Shown here piece by piece: positions 8,763-16,770 of a stretch of 49,762 bases of DNA. The DNA comes from JACPRL01 sp035573715 (GTDB lineage: Bacteria > Acidobacteriota > Terriglobia > Acidiferrales > 2-02-FULL-67-57), in contig DATLZZ010000006.1 of assembly GCA_035573715.1 (NCBI GenBank), positions 1 to 49,762 on the forward strand. The letters are read 5' to 3'. The number at the start of each line of letters is the position of its first letter. The stretch's first letter is position 1. The notes beneath the pieces were generated by a model that was not told where the DNA came from, searched no databases, and was given only the letters and a program-made list of their open reading frames with translations. Made by a program: the position numbers and the translations under genes.

Positions 8763-10115
8763 GTGAGCATTATCACGCGCAATTCGGGGAAGCTGCCGCT
8801 GGTGGCGATTGTGGGGCGGCCGAACGTGGGCAAGTCGTCGCTCTTCAACCGCCTGACGGGCACGAGGCGGGCCATCGTCACCGACGAGCCGGGCATAACC
8901 CGCGACCGGCTCTACGGCCGCGCCACGTGGCTCGGGCGCACCTTCGAAGTTGTGGACACCGGCGGACTGGTGCCCGACGAGCGGGCCACCATGGCGCAGG
9001 AGATTCTCCGCCAGGCGCGCGTGGCCATCGAGGCTGCGTCCACTGTTGTGCTGGTGGTGGATGCGCGCGCCGGCGTAACTCCGCTCGACGCTGATCTCGC
9101 GCGGCTGCTGCGGCGAACCGGCAAGCCTGTCGTGCTGGCGGCCAACAAAGTCGACACCGGACGGCTCACCGACATCGCGCTTCCCTTTCACGAACTCGGC
9201 ATCCAGCCGGTGATTCCTTTGAGCGCCGAGCACGGCCTGGGCGTCGACGACCTGCTCGATGTGCTGGTGAAAAACCTCGAACCCTCCGAAGAGTCTGAGC
9301 CGCGCCAGGTGCTGAACGTCGCCATCATCGGGCGGCCCAACGTAGGAAAGTCGACGCTGCTCAATCAACTGGTGGGCGACGAGCGAGCCATCGTCTCGCC
9401 CGAGCCCGGTACGACCCGCGACGCCGTCGACACCCTGATTCCTGTTGATGGCGGCTGGTGGCGGCTCATCGACACCGCCGGCATCCGCCGCAAGGGAAAG
9501 ACCAGGCTGCTGGCGGAGAAGCTGAGCGTCATCATGGCGCGCAAGCACCTGGAGCGCGCCGACGTGGCGGTGCTGCTGCTCGACGCCACCGAAGGCGTGA
9601 CCAGCCAGGATGCCACCATCGGCGGCTACGCCCACGAGAGCGGCCGCTCGGTGATTGTGACAGTGAACAAGTGGGACACGGTGGACAAAGCCAGGAGCGA
9701 CACGGGTCGCGCCACGGCCGCAGTGCGTGGGCGGCTGAAGTTTCTCGACTACGCTCCGGTGGTTTTCATCTCCGCGCTCAAAGGCCAGCACCTGGGCCGG
9801 CTGCGCAGCCTGATTGCACAGGTCGGTACCGCACGCCAGCGGCGCTTGACCGACGCGGAGCTGAAGGAGTTTGTCGACGCGCTGCCGCTCGGTCGCACTA
9901 CCGTTCCCGGCGGCCGCCCGGTGCGCATCCACTCCATTCGTCAGGTGGGCGCGGCGCCGCCGGTGTTTCTGGTGCGCGCCAACCTGCCCAAGCTGCACTT
10001 TGCCTTCGAGCGATTCCTGGTCAATCAGCTTCGTGAGCGCTTCGGGTTTTTCGGCACGCCCATCCGCCTGAAGCTGGAACGTGGCGGCAAGGTGGCGCGG
10101 GCACGACGGCGGTGA
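8763..10115 (+). CDS. der: Ribosome biogenesis GTPase Der (EngA)
   Basis: This is a 450-aa protein with two tandem G domains and a C-terminal KH-like domain. It is needed for 50S subunit maturation. GRPNVGKSS (near residue 18) and GRPNVGKST (near 185) are the two P-loops. Each is followed by a DTGG or DTAG switch II and an NKxD motif (NKVD, NKWD). The start is GTG at 8763 after AAAAAGG. The protein has the normal length and ends in a basic ARARRR tail. It precedes tRNA-Pro(GGG) by 20 nt and may be cotranscribed with it. Confidence 0.96.
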   Translation: MSIITRNSGKLPLVAIVGRPNVGKSSLFNRLTGTRRAIVTDEPGITRDRLYGRATWLGRTFEVVDTGGLVPDERATMAQEILRQARVAIEAASTVVLVVDARAGVTPLDADLARLLRRTGKPVVLAANKVDTGRLTDIALPFHELGIQPVIPLSAEHGLGVDDLLDVLVKNLEPSEESEPRQVLNVAIIGRPNVGKSTLLNQLVGDERAIVSPEPGTTRDAVDTLIPVDGGWWRLIDTAGIRRKGKTRLLAEKLSVIMARKHLERADVAVLLLDATEGVTSQDATIGGYAHESGRSVIVTVNKWDTVDKARSDTGRATAAVRGRLKFLDYAPVVFISALKGQHLGRLRSLIAQVGTARQRRLTDAELKEFVDALPLGRTTVPGGRPVRIHSIRQVGAAPPVFLVRANLPKLHFAFERFLVNQLRERFGFFGTPIRLKLERGGKVARARRR

Positions 10116-10135
10116 TATCATTGCTGATTGTCGGT

Positions 10136-10213
10136 CGGGACGTGGCGCAGCCTGGCTAGCGCGCTCGCTTGGGGTGCGAGAGGTCGCGGGTTCAAATCCC
10201 GCCGTCCCGACCA
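10136..10213 (+). tRNA. tRNA-Pro(GGG)
   Basis: A complete cloverleaf is visible. The acceptor CGGGACG pairs with CGTCCCG, the anticodon stem CTCGC/GCGAG encloses TTGGGGT (anticodon GGG), the T-arm is GCGGG-TTCAAAT-CCCGC, the discriminator is A and CCA is encoded. It ends 9 nt before the surE start, so surE lies immediately downstream in the same transcript or needs processing of it. Confidence 0.97.
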
Positions 10214-10222
10214 TCGGCCTCT

Positions 10223-11002
10223 ATGAAGAACAACACGCGAACCATCCTGCTGACCAACGACGACGGCATCAACGCCGAGGGCCTGCGGTCGCTGGAAGAA
10301 GCGTTGCAGGAACTCTCGGCCGTCATCTGGGTGGTGGCGCCGGTGACGGAGATGAGCGCTTCCAGCCACGCCCTCTCGCTGCAGCGCCCGGTGCGCTGCG
10401 AGAAACTGAGCGAGCGCCGGTTCGCGGTCGAGGGCACGCCGGCCGACGCCGTCATCATGGCGCTCAACAAGCTGCTGCCCGCCGAGCCTGACCTCGTTAT
10501 CGCCGGCATCAACCGCGGGGGCAATATGGGCGAGAACGTTTTTTACTCCGGCACGCTGGCGGCGGCGTTTGAAGCCGTGCTCAATCGCATCCCGGCGTTT
10601 GCCATCTCGGTGGCCAGCCGCGGCCAGTTCGACTACGACGTGGCGGCGGCGTTCGCGGTGCGGCTGGCGGAGAAGATTCTGCGCGACCCGCTGCCGCCGG
10701 GGCTGGTGCTCAATGTCAACGTGCCCGCGCCCTGGCGCAACGGAGTGCGCCTGACGCGCCAGTCGCAGAAAATCTCGAAGAACATCCTGGTCGAAAACAT
10801 CGACCCGCGTGGACGGAACTACTACTGGATTCATGAGCAGGTGGACCTCTCGAGAATCGAGGCCGGCACCGACTACGCCGCCGTGCGCGCCGGCAGCATT
10901 TCGATCACCCCCCTGCACACCGACCGCACCGACCCGACCGCGCTCAACGACCTGGCGGCCTGGTTCGAAGAGTTGAGCCGCTTCGCCGTTACCCCGGAAT
11001 AA
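10223..11002 (+). CDS. surE: 5'/3'-nucleotidase SurE
   Basis: This 259-aa enzyme dephosphorylates nucleoside 5'- and 3'-monophosphates with a divalent metal. The metal-binding LLTNDDGI motif is at residues 8-15, and GINRGGNMGENVFYSGTLAAA is the second conserved region. I placed the start at ATG 10223. The longer frame begins inside the upstream tRNA, so its first 18 codons are tRNA sequence. No strong Shine-Dalgarno is seen, which fits a start so close to a tRNA 3' end. It is bracketed by two proline tRNAs. Confidence 0.94.
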   Translation: MKNNTRTILLTNDDGINAEGLRSLEEALQELSAVIWVVAPVTEMSASSHALSLQRPVRCEKLSERRFAVEGTPADAVIMALNKLLPAEPDLVIAGINRGGNMGENVFYSGTLAAAFEAVLNRIPAFAISVASRGQFDYDVAAAFAVRLAEKILRDPLPPGLVLNVNVPAPWRNGVRLTRQSQKISKNILVENIDPRGRNYYWIHEQVDLSRIEAGTDYAAVRAGSISITPLHTDRTDPTALNDLAAWFEELSRFAVTPE

Positions 11003-11023
11003 CTCGCGACCTGACCTTTCTGC

Positions 11024-11029
11024 TACAAT
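11024..11029 (+). promoter_or_regulatory. Candidate -10 box for tRNA-Pro(CGG)
   Basis: TACAAT ends 12 nt before the mature 5' end of tRNA-Pro(CGG), in the short gap after surE. The -35 hexamer is poor. Confidence 0.4.
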
Positions 11030-11041
11030 TGAGTTTTGCAT

Positions 11042-11118
11042 CGGGGCGTGGCTCAGCCTGGTAGAGCGCACGGTTCGGGACCGTGAGGTCCTGGGTTCAA
11101 ATCCCAGCGCCCCGACCA
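11042..11118 (+). tRNA. tRNA-Pro(CGG)
   Basis: A complete 77-nt cloverleaf is visible. The acceptor CGGGGCG pairs with CGCCCCG, the anticodon arm CACGG-TTCGGGA-CCGTG has anticodon CGG, the T-arm is CTGGG-TTCAAAT-CCCAG, the discriminator is A and CCA is encoded. Together with tRNA-Pro(GGG) it flanks surE. Confidence 0.97.
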
Positions 11119-11169
11119 TCCCCCTCAGTTGCCGCCTGCCTGCTGACTGGCTAGAATCCCGACGCGGCG

Positions 11170-11463
11170 ATGGAGCAGGCGCGGCAGTACACGGTGGAGG
11201 GGATGGTGCAGGGCGTGGGGTTCCGCTTTTTTGTGGAGCGCGTGGCCGGGCAGTTGGGGCTGGGCGGTTACGTGAAGAACTTGCGCGACGGCCGCGTTGA
11301 AGTTTACGCCATCGGCGAGCCAGAGAAGCTGGCCGAGCTGAAGCGGCGCCTGGAAGTCGGGCCGCGCTCGGCACACGTGCAGCGCGTACTGGAAGAAGAC
11401 GCGCCGCTGCTGGAGCGCTACCGGAATCATTTCACCATTGAATTCGAAGGAGGACGGTGGTGA
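11170..11463 (+). CDS. acyP: Acylphosphatase
   Basis: This 97-aa enzyme hydrolyses acyl phosphates such as acetyl phosphate. The signature GMVQGVGFRFFVERVA (residues 12-27) contains the phosphate-binding Arg. The GYVKNLRDGRVEVYA motif (34-48) holds the catalytic Asn. It begins at ATG 11170 after GCGGCG, with a weak ribosome site. Its last 7 nt overlap the GTG start of apt, so the two are coupled. It could modulate acetyl phosphate made by ackA elsewhere in the window, but that is inference. Confidence 0.93.
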   Translation: MEQARQYTVEGMVQGVGFRFFVERVAGQLGLGGYVKNLRDGRVEVYAIGEPEKLAELKRRLEVGPRSAHVQRVLEEDAPLLERYRNHFTIEFEGGRW

Positions 11464-11987
11464 AGCACCAGGACCTGAAGAAGCTCATCCGCGAAATCCC
11501 CAACTGGCCCAAGTCGGGCATTCTTTTTTACGACATCACCACGCTGCTCAAAGACCCGCAGGGCTTCCGGGTGCTCATCGACAGCCTGTACTCCCATTAC
11601 GACTCGCATCCCGTGGACCTGGTGGCGGGGATTGAGGCGCGCGGGTTCATCTTCGGGCCAGCGCTGGCCTACCGGCTGGGCGCGGGCTTCGTGCCCATCC
11701 GCAAGCCCAACAAGTTGCCGGCCGAAAAAGCGGTCGAGCCCTACCTGTTGGAATACGGTAGCGACTCGGTCGAGATTCACGTGGATGCCATCCGCAAGCA
11801 CCAGCGGGTGCTCATCTGCGACGACCTGCTGGCCACGGGCGGGACGGCGGCGGCGGCGGTACGGCTGGTGCGCAAGCTAGGCGGCGAGGTGGTGGGCTGT
11901 GGGTTTGCCATCGAGCTGACTTTCTTGAAAGGCCGGGAGAAGCTCAAGGACGTCGACGTTTTTTCGCTCCTGCAATACGACAAGTAA
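11457..11987 (+). CDS. apt: Adenine phosphoribosyltransferase
   Basis: This 176-aa enzyme salvages adenine with PRPP to make AMP. The N-terminal IPNWPKSGILFYDIT segment and the PRPP-binding VLICDDLLATGGTAA motif (near 120-135) are diagnostic. GIEARGFIFG and the PIRKPNKLP loop also match. Start codons GTG at 11457 or 11460 both follow GGAGGAC; I list the first. It overlaps the acylphosphatase stop. Prs, which makes PRPP, is encoded at 27073-28032. Confidence 0.95.
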   Translation: MVKHQDLKKLIREIPNWPKSGILFYDITTLLKDPQGFRVLIDSLYSHYDSHPVDLVAGIEARGFIFGPALAYRLGAGFVPIRKPNKLPAEKAVEPYLLEYGSDSVEIHVDAIRKHQRVLICDDLLATGGTAAAAVRLVRKLGGEVVGCGFAIELTFLKGREKLKDVDVFSLLQYDK

Positions 11988-11995
11988 AAGGCGCG

Positions 11996-12475
11996 ATGAA
12001 TTCAACGCAGCAAGACCGCTGGCGAGCGCTGCTGGAGGAGTTTGTCGACGCGCGCATCGACGCCCCGGAGCTGCTGGAGCGGGTGGCGACGCTGTTGCCG
12101 CCCGGGGCCGATCCAGCCGAAGAAGTCCTGACCCGGCTGGCCGAGGGCGAGTTCAAGCTGCGGCCGCCGGCTGGGCGGCTGGCGTTCATTCGCCGACTGG
12201 AGCAGTTCGCCGCGGGTGAAGCGTCCTATGCCGAGCTCGACCTGTGGTGCTTCAGCCTGTGGCAGACCGAGGCGTTCGCGCCTGAGGCCGCGCCCATCGA
12301 CGCCGAGACCGCGCTGCTGCAGAACGTGCTGGGCTGGATTCAGGATTGGGAGGACGAGGAGTCGCGCCCGGAGGCGGCGACCCTGCGCGAGCTGGGGGAA
12401 ATCCTGGCGCGTGAGAACGACCCCGAGCTTTGTCTCGAGAAAATGGTGGAAGCGCTCGAAGGTTCGAGCGACTAA
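11996..12475 (+). CDS. Hypothetical acidic protein
   Basis: This is a 159-aa soluble acidic protein that I do not recognise. It is helical and rich in Leu, Glu and Ala, with no signal peptide, membrane segment or catalytic motif visible. A WCFSLWQTE patch at about residues 81-89 and a WIQDWEDEE patch at about 113-121 are the most distinctive parts. It starts 8 nt after apt and probably shares its mRNA. It converges on the SRPBCC gene with only 9 nt between stops. Confidence 0.7.
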   Translation: MNSTQQDRWRALLEEFVDARIDAPELLERVATLLPPGADPAEEVLTRLAEGEFKLRPPAGRLAFIRRLEQFAAGEASYAELDLWCFSLWQTEAFAPEAAPIDAETALLQNVLGWIQDWEDEESRPEAATLRELGEILARENDPELCLEKMVEALEGSSD

Positions 12476-12484
12476 GTTCCCTGC

Positions 12485-13027
12485 CTACCTAGCCTTTTTC
12501 TGTTCCGCCTCCTGCTTGACCAAGCGCAGGGCCTCCCGGCGCAGGCATCCGCTGAAGGGGCCGATGAAAAACCAGTAGAGTCGAAAACGGCGCCGGCTGC
12601 GAGCATCCATGCACTGAATGCGGGTCTCGGTGGCCAGCCGGGTTCGAGAAGCGCCCAGCGGCTCGAGCGAAAAACTCCACGCGGCTTTGGCGAAGCCGGG
12701 CTGCGAGAAGCTGCGGAAGCCCGCGGCGTCGAGGCGCTGAACGCAGCCGGTCGGCGACCAGAACTTTCCCACCAGGCCGAGAAGCAGCTCTCGCGGGGGA
12801 TCTTCGCCGACAAGAGTGAACCCGCTTTCTCTGAAGTCCGCCAGGGTCAGCGCGGTCTTGCGGAAGGGCGACCAGAGGCCGCGTAGGGCAAGGAGCCAGC
12901 GAGTGAGGGCCGACCGGGCGAGGTCGACTTGCTGCAGGGCGCCGTAGACGCGCTCGAGGGAGGCGCTGATTTCAATCGTATGGCGCGCTGCCACGTCGTA
13001 AGCCGGCATCGCCTCGTCAAGGAGCAT
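12485..13027 (-). CDS. SRPBCC-like protein
   Basis: This is a 180-aa protein with the layout of the SRPBCC/START-like ligand-binding fold: an N-terminal strand (VAARHTIEISAS), a helix, antiparallel strands and a long C-terminal helix. A distinctive CMDARSRRRFRLYWFFIGP stretch precedes the last helix. Ligand and function are unknown. The ATG at 13027 overlaps the end of the NDH-2 gene by 11 nt. The alternative ATG at 13009 (MPAYDV) is equally plausible and would avoid the overlap. It is the last gene of the rlmB/NDH-2 run. Confidence 0.65.
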   Translation of the reverse strand: MLLDEAMPAYDVAARHTIEISASLERVYGALQQVDLARSALTRWLLALRGLWSPFRKTALTLADFRESGFTLVGEDPPRELLLGLVGKFWSPTGCVQRLDAAGFRSFSQPGFAKAAWSFSLEPLGASRTRLATETRIQCMDARSRRRFRLYWFFIGPFSGCLRREALRLVKQEAEQKKAR

Positions 13028-14327
13028 CAGGCAGGTGCGGGCGCTCGCCGTGGTGGCAGAGGCGGCAGCGCCGCGGCGTGCGGATGATGGAGATGTCGCG
13101 GGGGAAGAGCGTGGCCAGGCTCCAGTCGAGCGCCACCTGAACCTGCTTCTTCAAGCCAACGAGTTTGAGCAGGTGCACGGCGTTCCAGAAAAGCCAAGCA
13201 AAGTAGCCGGAGAACTTCAGGCCCATGAAGTTGACCACGGCGTCGTTCATGCCCAGCGAAATCAACATTCCCTGGAGCTTGAATTCGAACGGCTTGAGCG
13301 GTCGGCCGGCCAGCGCTCGCTCGATGTTTTCCGCGGCCAGCTCGGCCTGCTTGAGCGCCACCGGAGCCACCTGAAGTGTGTGCTCGACCGGCGCCTTGTC
13401 GACCAAGGCGTTGTCGCCGATGGCGAAAACTTCCGGATGGCTCGGCAGGTGCAGTTCTGGCGTCACGAGCACGCGGCCGACGCGATTCTTCTCGGCAGGC
13501 AGCAACTCGGTGAGCGGGTTGGCCCGGACGCCTGCAGTCCAAACGACCAAGCCGGCGTCGATCTTCTCTCCACCAACCAGCTCCACCCCTCTCGAAGTAA
13601 CCCGAGTCACTCTCGCGCCGAGTCGGAGCGCGACCCCTTTGCGCTCCATCTGCCGCCGGGCACGCGCCGCGAGCTTGGGGTCGACGCCGACGAGAATATT
13701 CTGGGTGGCTTCCAGCAGGACCAGCGAAGCGTCGCCCGGCTGAAGACCCCGGCAGCGCGGCACCAGGTAGCGGTGGATGAGGTCGTGGAGCTCCATCGCT
13801 GTCTCGACGCCGGTGTAACCGCCGCCCACGACCACGATGCGCAGCAGGTGGCGCCGCCGCGCCGGGTCGGGCTCATGATCGGCGTGCTCGAAAAGGTCGA
13901 GCACGTGGTCGCGCAGCACGATGGCGTCTTCGAGGGTAAAGAGCGGGAAGCAGTGCTCGACGCCCTCGATGCCGAAGTAATTGGGCACGCTGCCGAGCGC
14001 CAGCACCAGATAGTCGTAGGCCAACTCGCGCGCGGAGGTGTGCAGGCGGCGATGCGCCAGGTCGATGCCCACGGCGCGCGCCCGCAGGAATCGGAAGCGG
14101 CGCCGGCGGCGGATGTCGCGGATGCTCTGGATGATGTGCCGCGGCTCGATGTAGGAGGAAACGACCTGCGGCAACAGCGGGGTGAACATGAAGAAGTTGT
14201 TCTCGCTGACCAGCCAGAGCTCGACGCCGTCGCGGCGCCCAAGGCGGCGTTCGAGGTCAATCACGGCCTCCAGTCCGCCGAAGCCGCCGCCGAGGACCAC
14301 GATGCGCTTCGGGTGCGGGGCGCTCAT
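13017..14327 (-). CDS. ndh: Type II NADH dehydrogenase (NDH-2), FAD-dependent
   Basis: This 436-aa protein should transfer electrons from NADH to quinone without pumping protons. The FAD-binding GGGFGGLEA motif lies at residues 11-19. A second Rossmann motif, VVGGGYTGVETAMEL, is the NADH site, and the VFAIGDNA FAD motif is also seen. The C-terminal region has hydrophobic and amphipathic helices (FAWLFWNAVHLLKLVG) that would hold it on the membrane. The tail ends with CRLCHHGE, an odd Cys/His-rich end. The ATG at 14327 was chosen because it gives a normal N-terminus and overlaps the rlmB stop (ATGA). The frame's earlier ATG lies inside rlmB. Confidence 0.9.
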   Translation of the reverse strand: MSAPHPKRIVVLGGGFGGLEAVIDLERRLGRRDGVELWLVSENNFFMFTPLLPQVVSSYIEPRHIIQSIRDIRRRRRFRFLRARAVGIDLAHRRLHTSARELAYDYLVLALGSVPNYFGIEGVEHCFPLFTLEDAIVLRDHVLDLFEHADHEPDPARRRHLLRIVVVGGGYTGVETAMELHDLIHRYLVPRCRGLQPGDASLVLLEATQNILVGVDPKLAARARRQMERKGVALRLGARVTRVTSRGVELVGGEKIDAGLVVWTAGVRANPLTELLPAEKNRVGRVLVTPELHLPSHPEVFAIGDNALVDKAPVEHTLQVAPVALKQAELAAENIERALAGRPLKPFEFKLQGMLISLGMNDAVVNFMGLKFSGYFAWLFWNAVHLLKLVGLKKQVQVALDWSLATLFPRDISIIRTPRRCRLCHHGERPHLPDAP

Positions 14328-15061
14328 CGCTTGATTCCTTTGGCGCGGCGCTGGCGCACGGCCTCGTAGAGCACCACGCCCGCGGCGACGGAAACGTTGA
14401 GCGAGTGGATGGCGCCGGCGGTGGGAATCGAAACCAGGAAGTCGCACTTGGCGCGAACGTGCTGGTGCAGGCCCTTGCCTTCCCCGCCGAGCACGAGGCC
14501 GATGGAACCCGTGAGGTCAACCTCGGTGAAATCCTTCTGGGCGCCCTCGTCGAGCCCCACGAGCCACACGCCGGCCTTCTTCAATTGCTCGAGGGCGCGG
14601 TTCAAGTTGGTGACGCGCGCCACGGGCAGGTGTTCGCTCGCGCCCGCCGAAGCTTTTTCAACCACGGCGGTGATGCCGGCGGCGCGGCGCTCGGGAAGCA
14701 CGGCGCCGTCGGCGCCGGCGCAGTAGGCAGTGCGGAGGATGGCGCCGAGGTTGTGCGGGTCTTCGATGCCGTCGAGCAGAACGAAGAGCGCGGGCGAGCG
14801 CGCGGCGGCGATCAAGTCCTCCAGGTCGGAGTAGTGCTTGGCGCCGACAAAGGCGGCGACGCCTTGGTGGCTGCGGGTGCCCGTCTGGCGGTCAAGCTCT
14901 TCGCGGGTGACGAAACGCACGGGCACGCCGGCGGCGCGGGCGGCTTCGACCAGCTTCTGGGCGCGGCCGTGGGAGAAGTCGCGGGCGACCAAGAGGCGCT
15001 CCAGCGGGCGGCGCGTGGCCAGGGCCTGCTCGATGGAGTGGATGCCGTAGAGGATCGCCAT
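14324..15061 (-). CDS. rlmB: 23S rRNA (guanosine-2'-O-)-methyltransferase RlmB (SpoU family)
   Basis: This is a 245-aa SpoU/TrmH methyltransferase. The N-terminal substrate-binding domain starts MAILYGIHSIEQAL. The three SPOUT motifs are visible as NLGAILRTAYCAGADGAV, GLVLGGEGKGL and IPTAGAIHSLNVSVAAGVVLYEA, which form the trefoil knot that binds AdoMet. E. coli RlmB modifies G2251; the target here is inferred. It overlaps NDH-2 by 4 nt and follows the GltX-like gene by 3 nt. Confidence 0.92.
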   Translation of the reverse strand: MAILYGIHSIEQALATRRPLERLLVARDFSHGRAQKLVEAARAAGVPVRFVTREELDRQTGTRSHQGVAAFVGAKHYSDLEDLIAAARSPALFVLLDGIEDPHNLGAILRTAYCAGADGAVLPERRAAGITAVVEKASAGASEHLPVARVTNLNRALEQLKKAGVWLVGLDEGAQKDFTEVDLTGSIGLVLGGEGKGLHQHVRAKCDFLVSIPTAGAIHSLNVSVAAGVVLYEAVRQRRAKGIKR

Positions 15062-15064
15062 GGC

Positions 15065-16036
15065 CTAGCTGAAGATGGAGCAAAACTCTAGAACACGTTC
15101 GCGGCAGCTCTTGACGCGCACGGGGAGCGGCAGCTCGGCGCCGCGCTCGAGAATCGGAATCAGCTCGTCGAGGTCGGGCCCGAAGGGCAGCCCGGTGAGC
15201 ATGACACGAATCGGCTGGATGAGGTTGCGGCCGGTGATGAAAGTTTCGCGCTTGACCTCTTCAAGAATCTCTTTGAAGCGCTCGACCGTCATCCAGCCGT
15301 TTCCCAGCGCGCGCAGGCCGAAGGCGCGGATGACGGCGCGGGCGCCTTCGCGCTCGAGCGCTTCGCGGCTCTCGGGCAAACGCATCCAGGCTTCAGCATG
15401 GTAGCCGAAGATGAGGCGGGTGCGCGGCGGCAGCAGCGAGACGAAGTCGAGACCGGGCAACACGGCGTGGATGACGTCGCGCAGCCAGCGGCGTACGAGC
15501 TCGGGCAGCGGGTCGGGGAGCCAGCCGACGCGGCGATAGTACGGCAGTGAAAGTTCGAGCAGGCGATCGAGGTCGGCCTGTTGGAGCCAGTGGTGGTTGA
15601 GACGGCGAAGGAGTTCGAAATCAAAGCGCAGCGGGGCGGCGCTGATGGCGTCGGGCGACCAAAGCGCAAGCAGCTGGTCACGGGAAAGAATCTCCCGCGG
15701 GTTATCGCCGTCGGCGGGCGGAGTCCAGCCTTGCAGGGCCAGGAAGTTGATGAGGGCTTCGGGCAGGACGCCGAGCTCGCGCAGGTCGGCGAGGGTGGTT
15801 TGACCGCTCCATTGGCCCCAGGGCGAGGGCTCGGACTCTTCGATGGGTGGGAGGCGCCTGGCCCACTCGGGCAGCGCAGGGGCACTCCCGGGCGGGGCTT
15901 CAATCCCGAGCCAGCGCAGATCGTCGCGCGGCGGCTCGATGCAGGGCGCGCTTTTCCGCTGCGCGTCGAGCCAGAGAAAGAGCGCGGTGCGGGCATCCTC
16001 GACGGTGAGGCTGTTCACAAACGGAAAGGATAGCAT
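15065..16036 (-). CDS. Glutamyl-tRNA synthetase-like protein lacking the catalytic core
   Basis: This 323-aa protein is clearly derived from GltX but has lost its active site. Residues 18-26 (ARTALFLWL) and 39-46 (DDLRWLGI) match the GltX N-terminus. The HIGG signature before ARTAL is replaced by TVED, and the RIEDTD motif is gone. About 190 residues normally between these points and the KMSKS loop are missing. The KMSKS position itself reads GQWSGQ. After that the match is good (LRELGVLPEALINFLALQGW, then RLNHHWL) and continues through the anticodon-binding region. It cannot activate glutamate by the normal mechanism. It lies between the basic 55-aa protein and rlmB. The frame is open throughout, so it does not look like a decaying pseudogene. 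Confidence 0.82.
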   Translation of the reverse strand: MLSFPFVNSLTVEDARTALFLWLDAQRKSAPCIEPPRDDLRWLGIEAPPGSAPALPEWARRLPPIEESEPSPWGQWSGQTTLADLRELGVLPEALINFLALQGWTPPADGDNPREILSRDQLLALWSPDAISAAPLRFDFELLRRLNHHWLQQADLDRLLELSLPYYRRVGWLPDPLPELVRRWLRDVIHAVLPGLDFVSLLPPRTRLIFGYHAEAWMRLPESREALEREGARAVIRAFGLRALGNGWMTVERFKEILEEVKRETFITGRNLIQPIRVMLTGLPFGPDLDELIPILERGAELPLPVRVKSCRERVLEFCSIFS

Positions 16037-16038
16037 GC

Positions 16039-16059
16039 GGCAGGGCGCAAGGCCCTGCC
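16039..16059 (-). terminator. Perfect 8-bp hairpin between two minus-strand genes
   Basis: GGCAGGGC and GCCCTGCC pair around a 5-nt loop, just downstream of the 55-aa basic protein gene. There is no T-run on either side, so it is at best a weak or Rho-assisted terminator or a processing site. Confidence 0.35.
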
Positions 16060-16076
16060 CCGCCTCGGCTGAGCTG

Positions 16077-16244
16077 CTACCCGGCTGTGGCGGTGGCGCG
16101 GCGCTTCTTGGCGAGCATCTTCTTCGCCAGGCGCGGCAGCTCGTCGTACTTCAACTTCTTCTGCTCGTAGAGGCGCGCCTTCTGCTTGGCGCGCTTGACG
16201 CGGCGCTGGTGCTTCTTGCGAGCCACAAAACCCTTCTGACGCAT
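16077..16244 (-). CDS. 55-aa highly basic protein, possibly ribosome- or RNA-associated
   Basis: This small protein begins MRQKGFVARKKHQRR and is nearly all Lys/Arg/Gln/Ala. It has a predicted long basic helix and no cysteines. The ATG at 16244 follows a perfect GGAGG at 6-nt spacing. The longer frame that reaches into ispF is not needed. It lies 46 nt downstream of ispF and upstream of the GltX-like gene. Composition suggests RNA or ribosome binding, but I do not recognise a named family. Confidence 0.72.
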   Translation of the reverse strand: MRQKGFVARKKHQRRVKRAKQKARLYEQKKLKYDELPRLAKKMLAKKRRATATAG

Positions 16245-16290
16245 TCGTGCCTCCGGAATCCGTGCTAAGTGAAGCAATAGAGTACAGGCA

Positions 16291-16770
16291 TCAGCGGGAT
16301 TCGAGCAAGACGATGGCGTGGGCGGCCATGGCCTCACCGCGACCGATGGCTTCCAGGCCTTCTGTGGTCTTCGCCTTGACGCTGACCTGAGCGGGGGCGA
16401 TGCCGAGGATAGAGGCGAGGCGCTCGCGCATCAGCGCGAAGCATAGGGCGAGCTTCGGCTCCTGGGCGATGACGACGCTATCGACCTGGGCGACGCGCAG
16501 GCCCTCTTCTTCAAGCAGCTCCATCACGCGGGCCAGCAGGTCGAGGCTGTGGGCATTCTTCCACTTCGGATCGCTGTCGGGAAAGTGCTGGCCGAGGTCG
16601 CCGAGGCCGGCGGCGCCGAGAAGCGCGTCGCAAATGGCGTGGGTGAGGACGTCGCCGTCGGAGTGGCCGGCGAGGCCTTTGCTGTGCGGGATGTCCACGC
16701 CGCCGAGGATGAGGCGGCGCCCGGCGACCAGCCGATGGATGTCGTAGCCGATGCCGACGCGCAGGCTCAA
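16291..16770 (-). CDS. ispF: 2-C-methyl-D-erythritol 2,4-cyclodiphosphate synthase
   Basis: This 159-aa enzyme makes the cyclic diphosphate of the MEP isoprenoid pathway. Its zinc ligands are in GIGYDIHRL (residues 6-14) and in AGHSDGDVLTHAICDALLGA, with the FPDSDPKWKN loop and KAKTTEGLEAIGRGEA following. The start is assigned to TTG at 16770, whose TTGA overlaps the ispD stop. GGAGAAG lies about 6 nt upstream. The ATG-started frame at 16845 would lie within ispD. ispD-ispF order matches many bacteria. Confidence 0.94.
   Translation of the reverse strand: MSLRVGIGYDIHRLVAGRRLILGGVDIPHSKGLAGHSDGDVLTHAICDALLGAAGLGDLGQHFPDSDPKWKNAHSLDLLARVMELLEEEGLRVAQVDSVVIAQEPKLALCFALMRERLASILGIAPAQVSVKAKTTEGLEAIGRGEAMAAHAIVLLESR

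Noticed and set aside
8745..10214. 489-aa minus frame opposite der
   Set aside because: Low-complexity antisense of der with no family motifs.
10169..10222. N-terminal extension of surE into tRNA-Pro
   Set aside because: Would encode tRNA sequence; the family start is at 10223.
13035..14369. 444-aa plus frame opposite NDH-2
   Set aside because: Antisense shadow; the NDH-2 frame has both Rossmann motifs.
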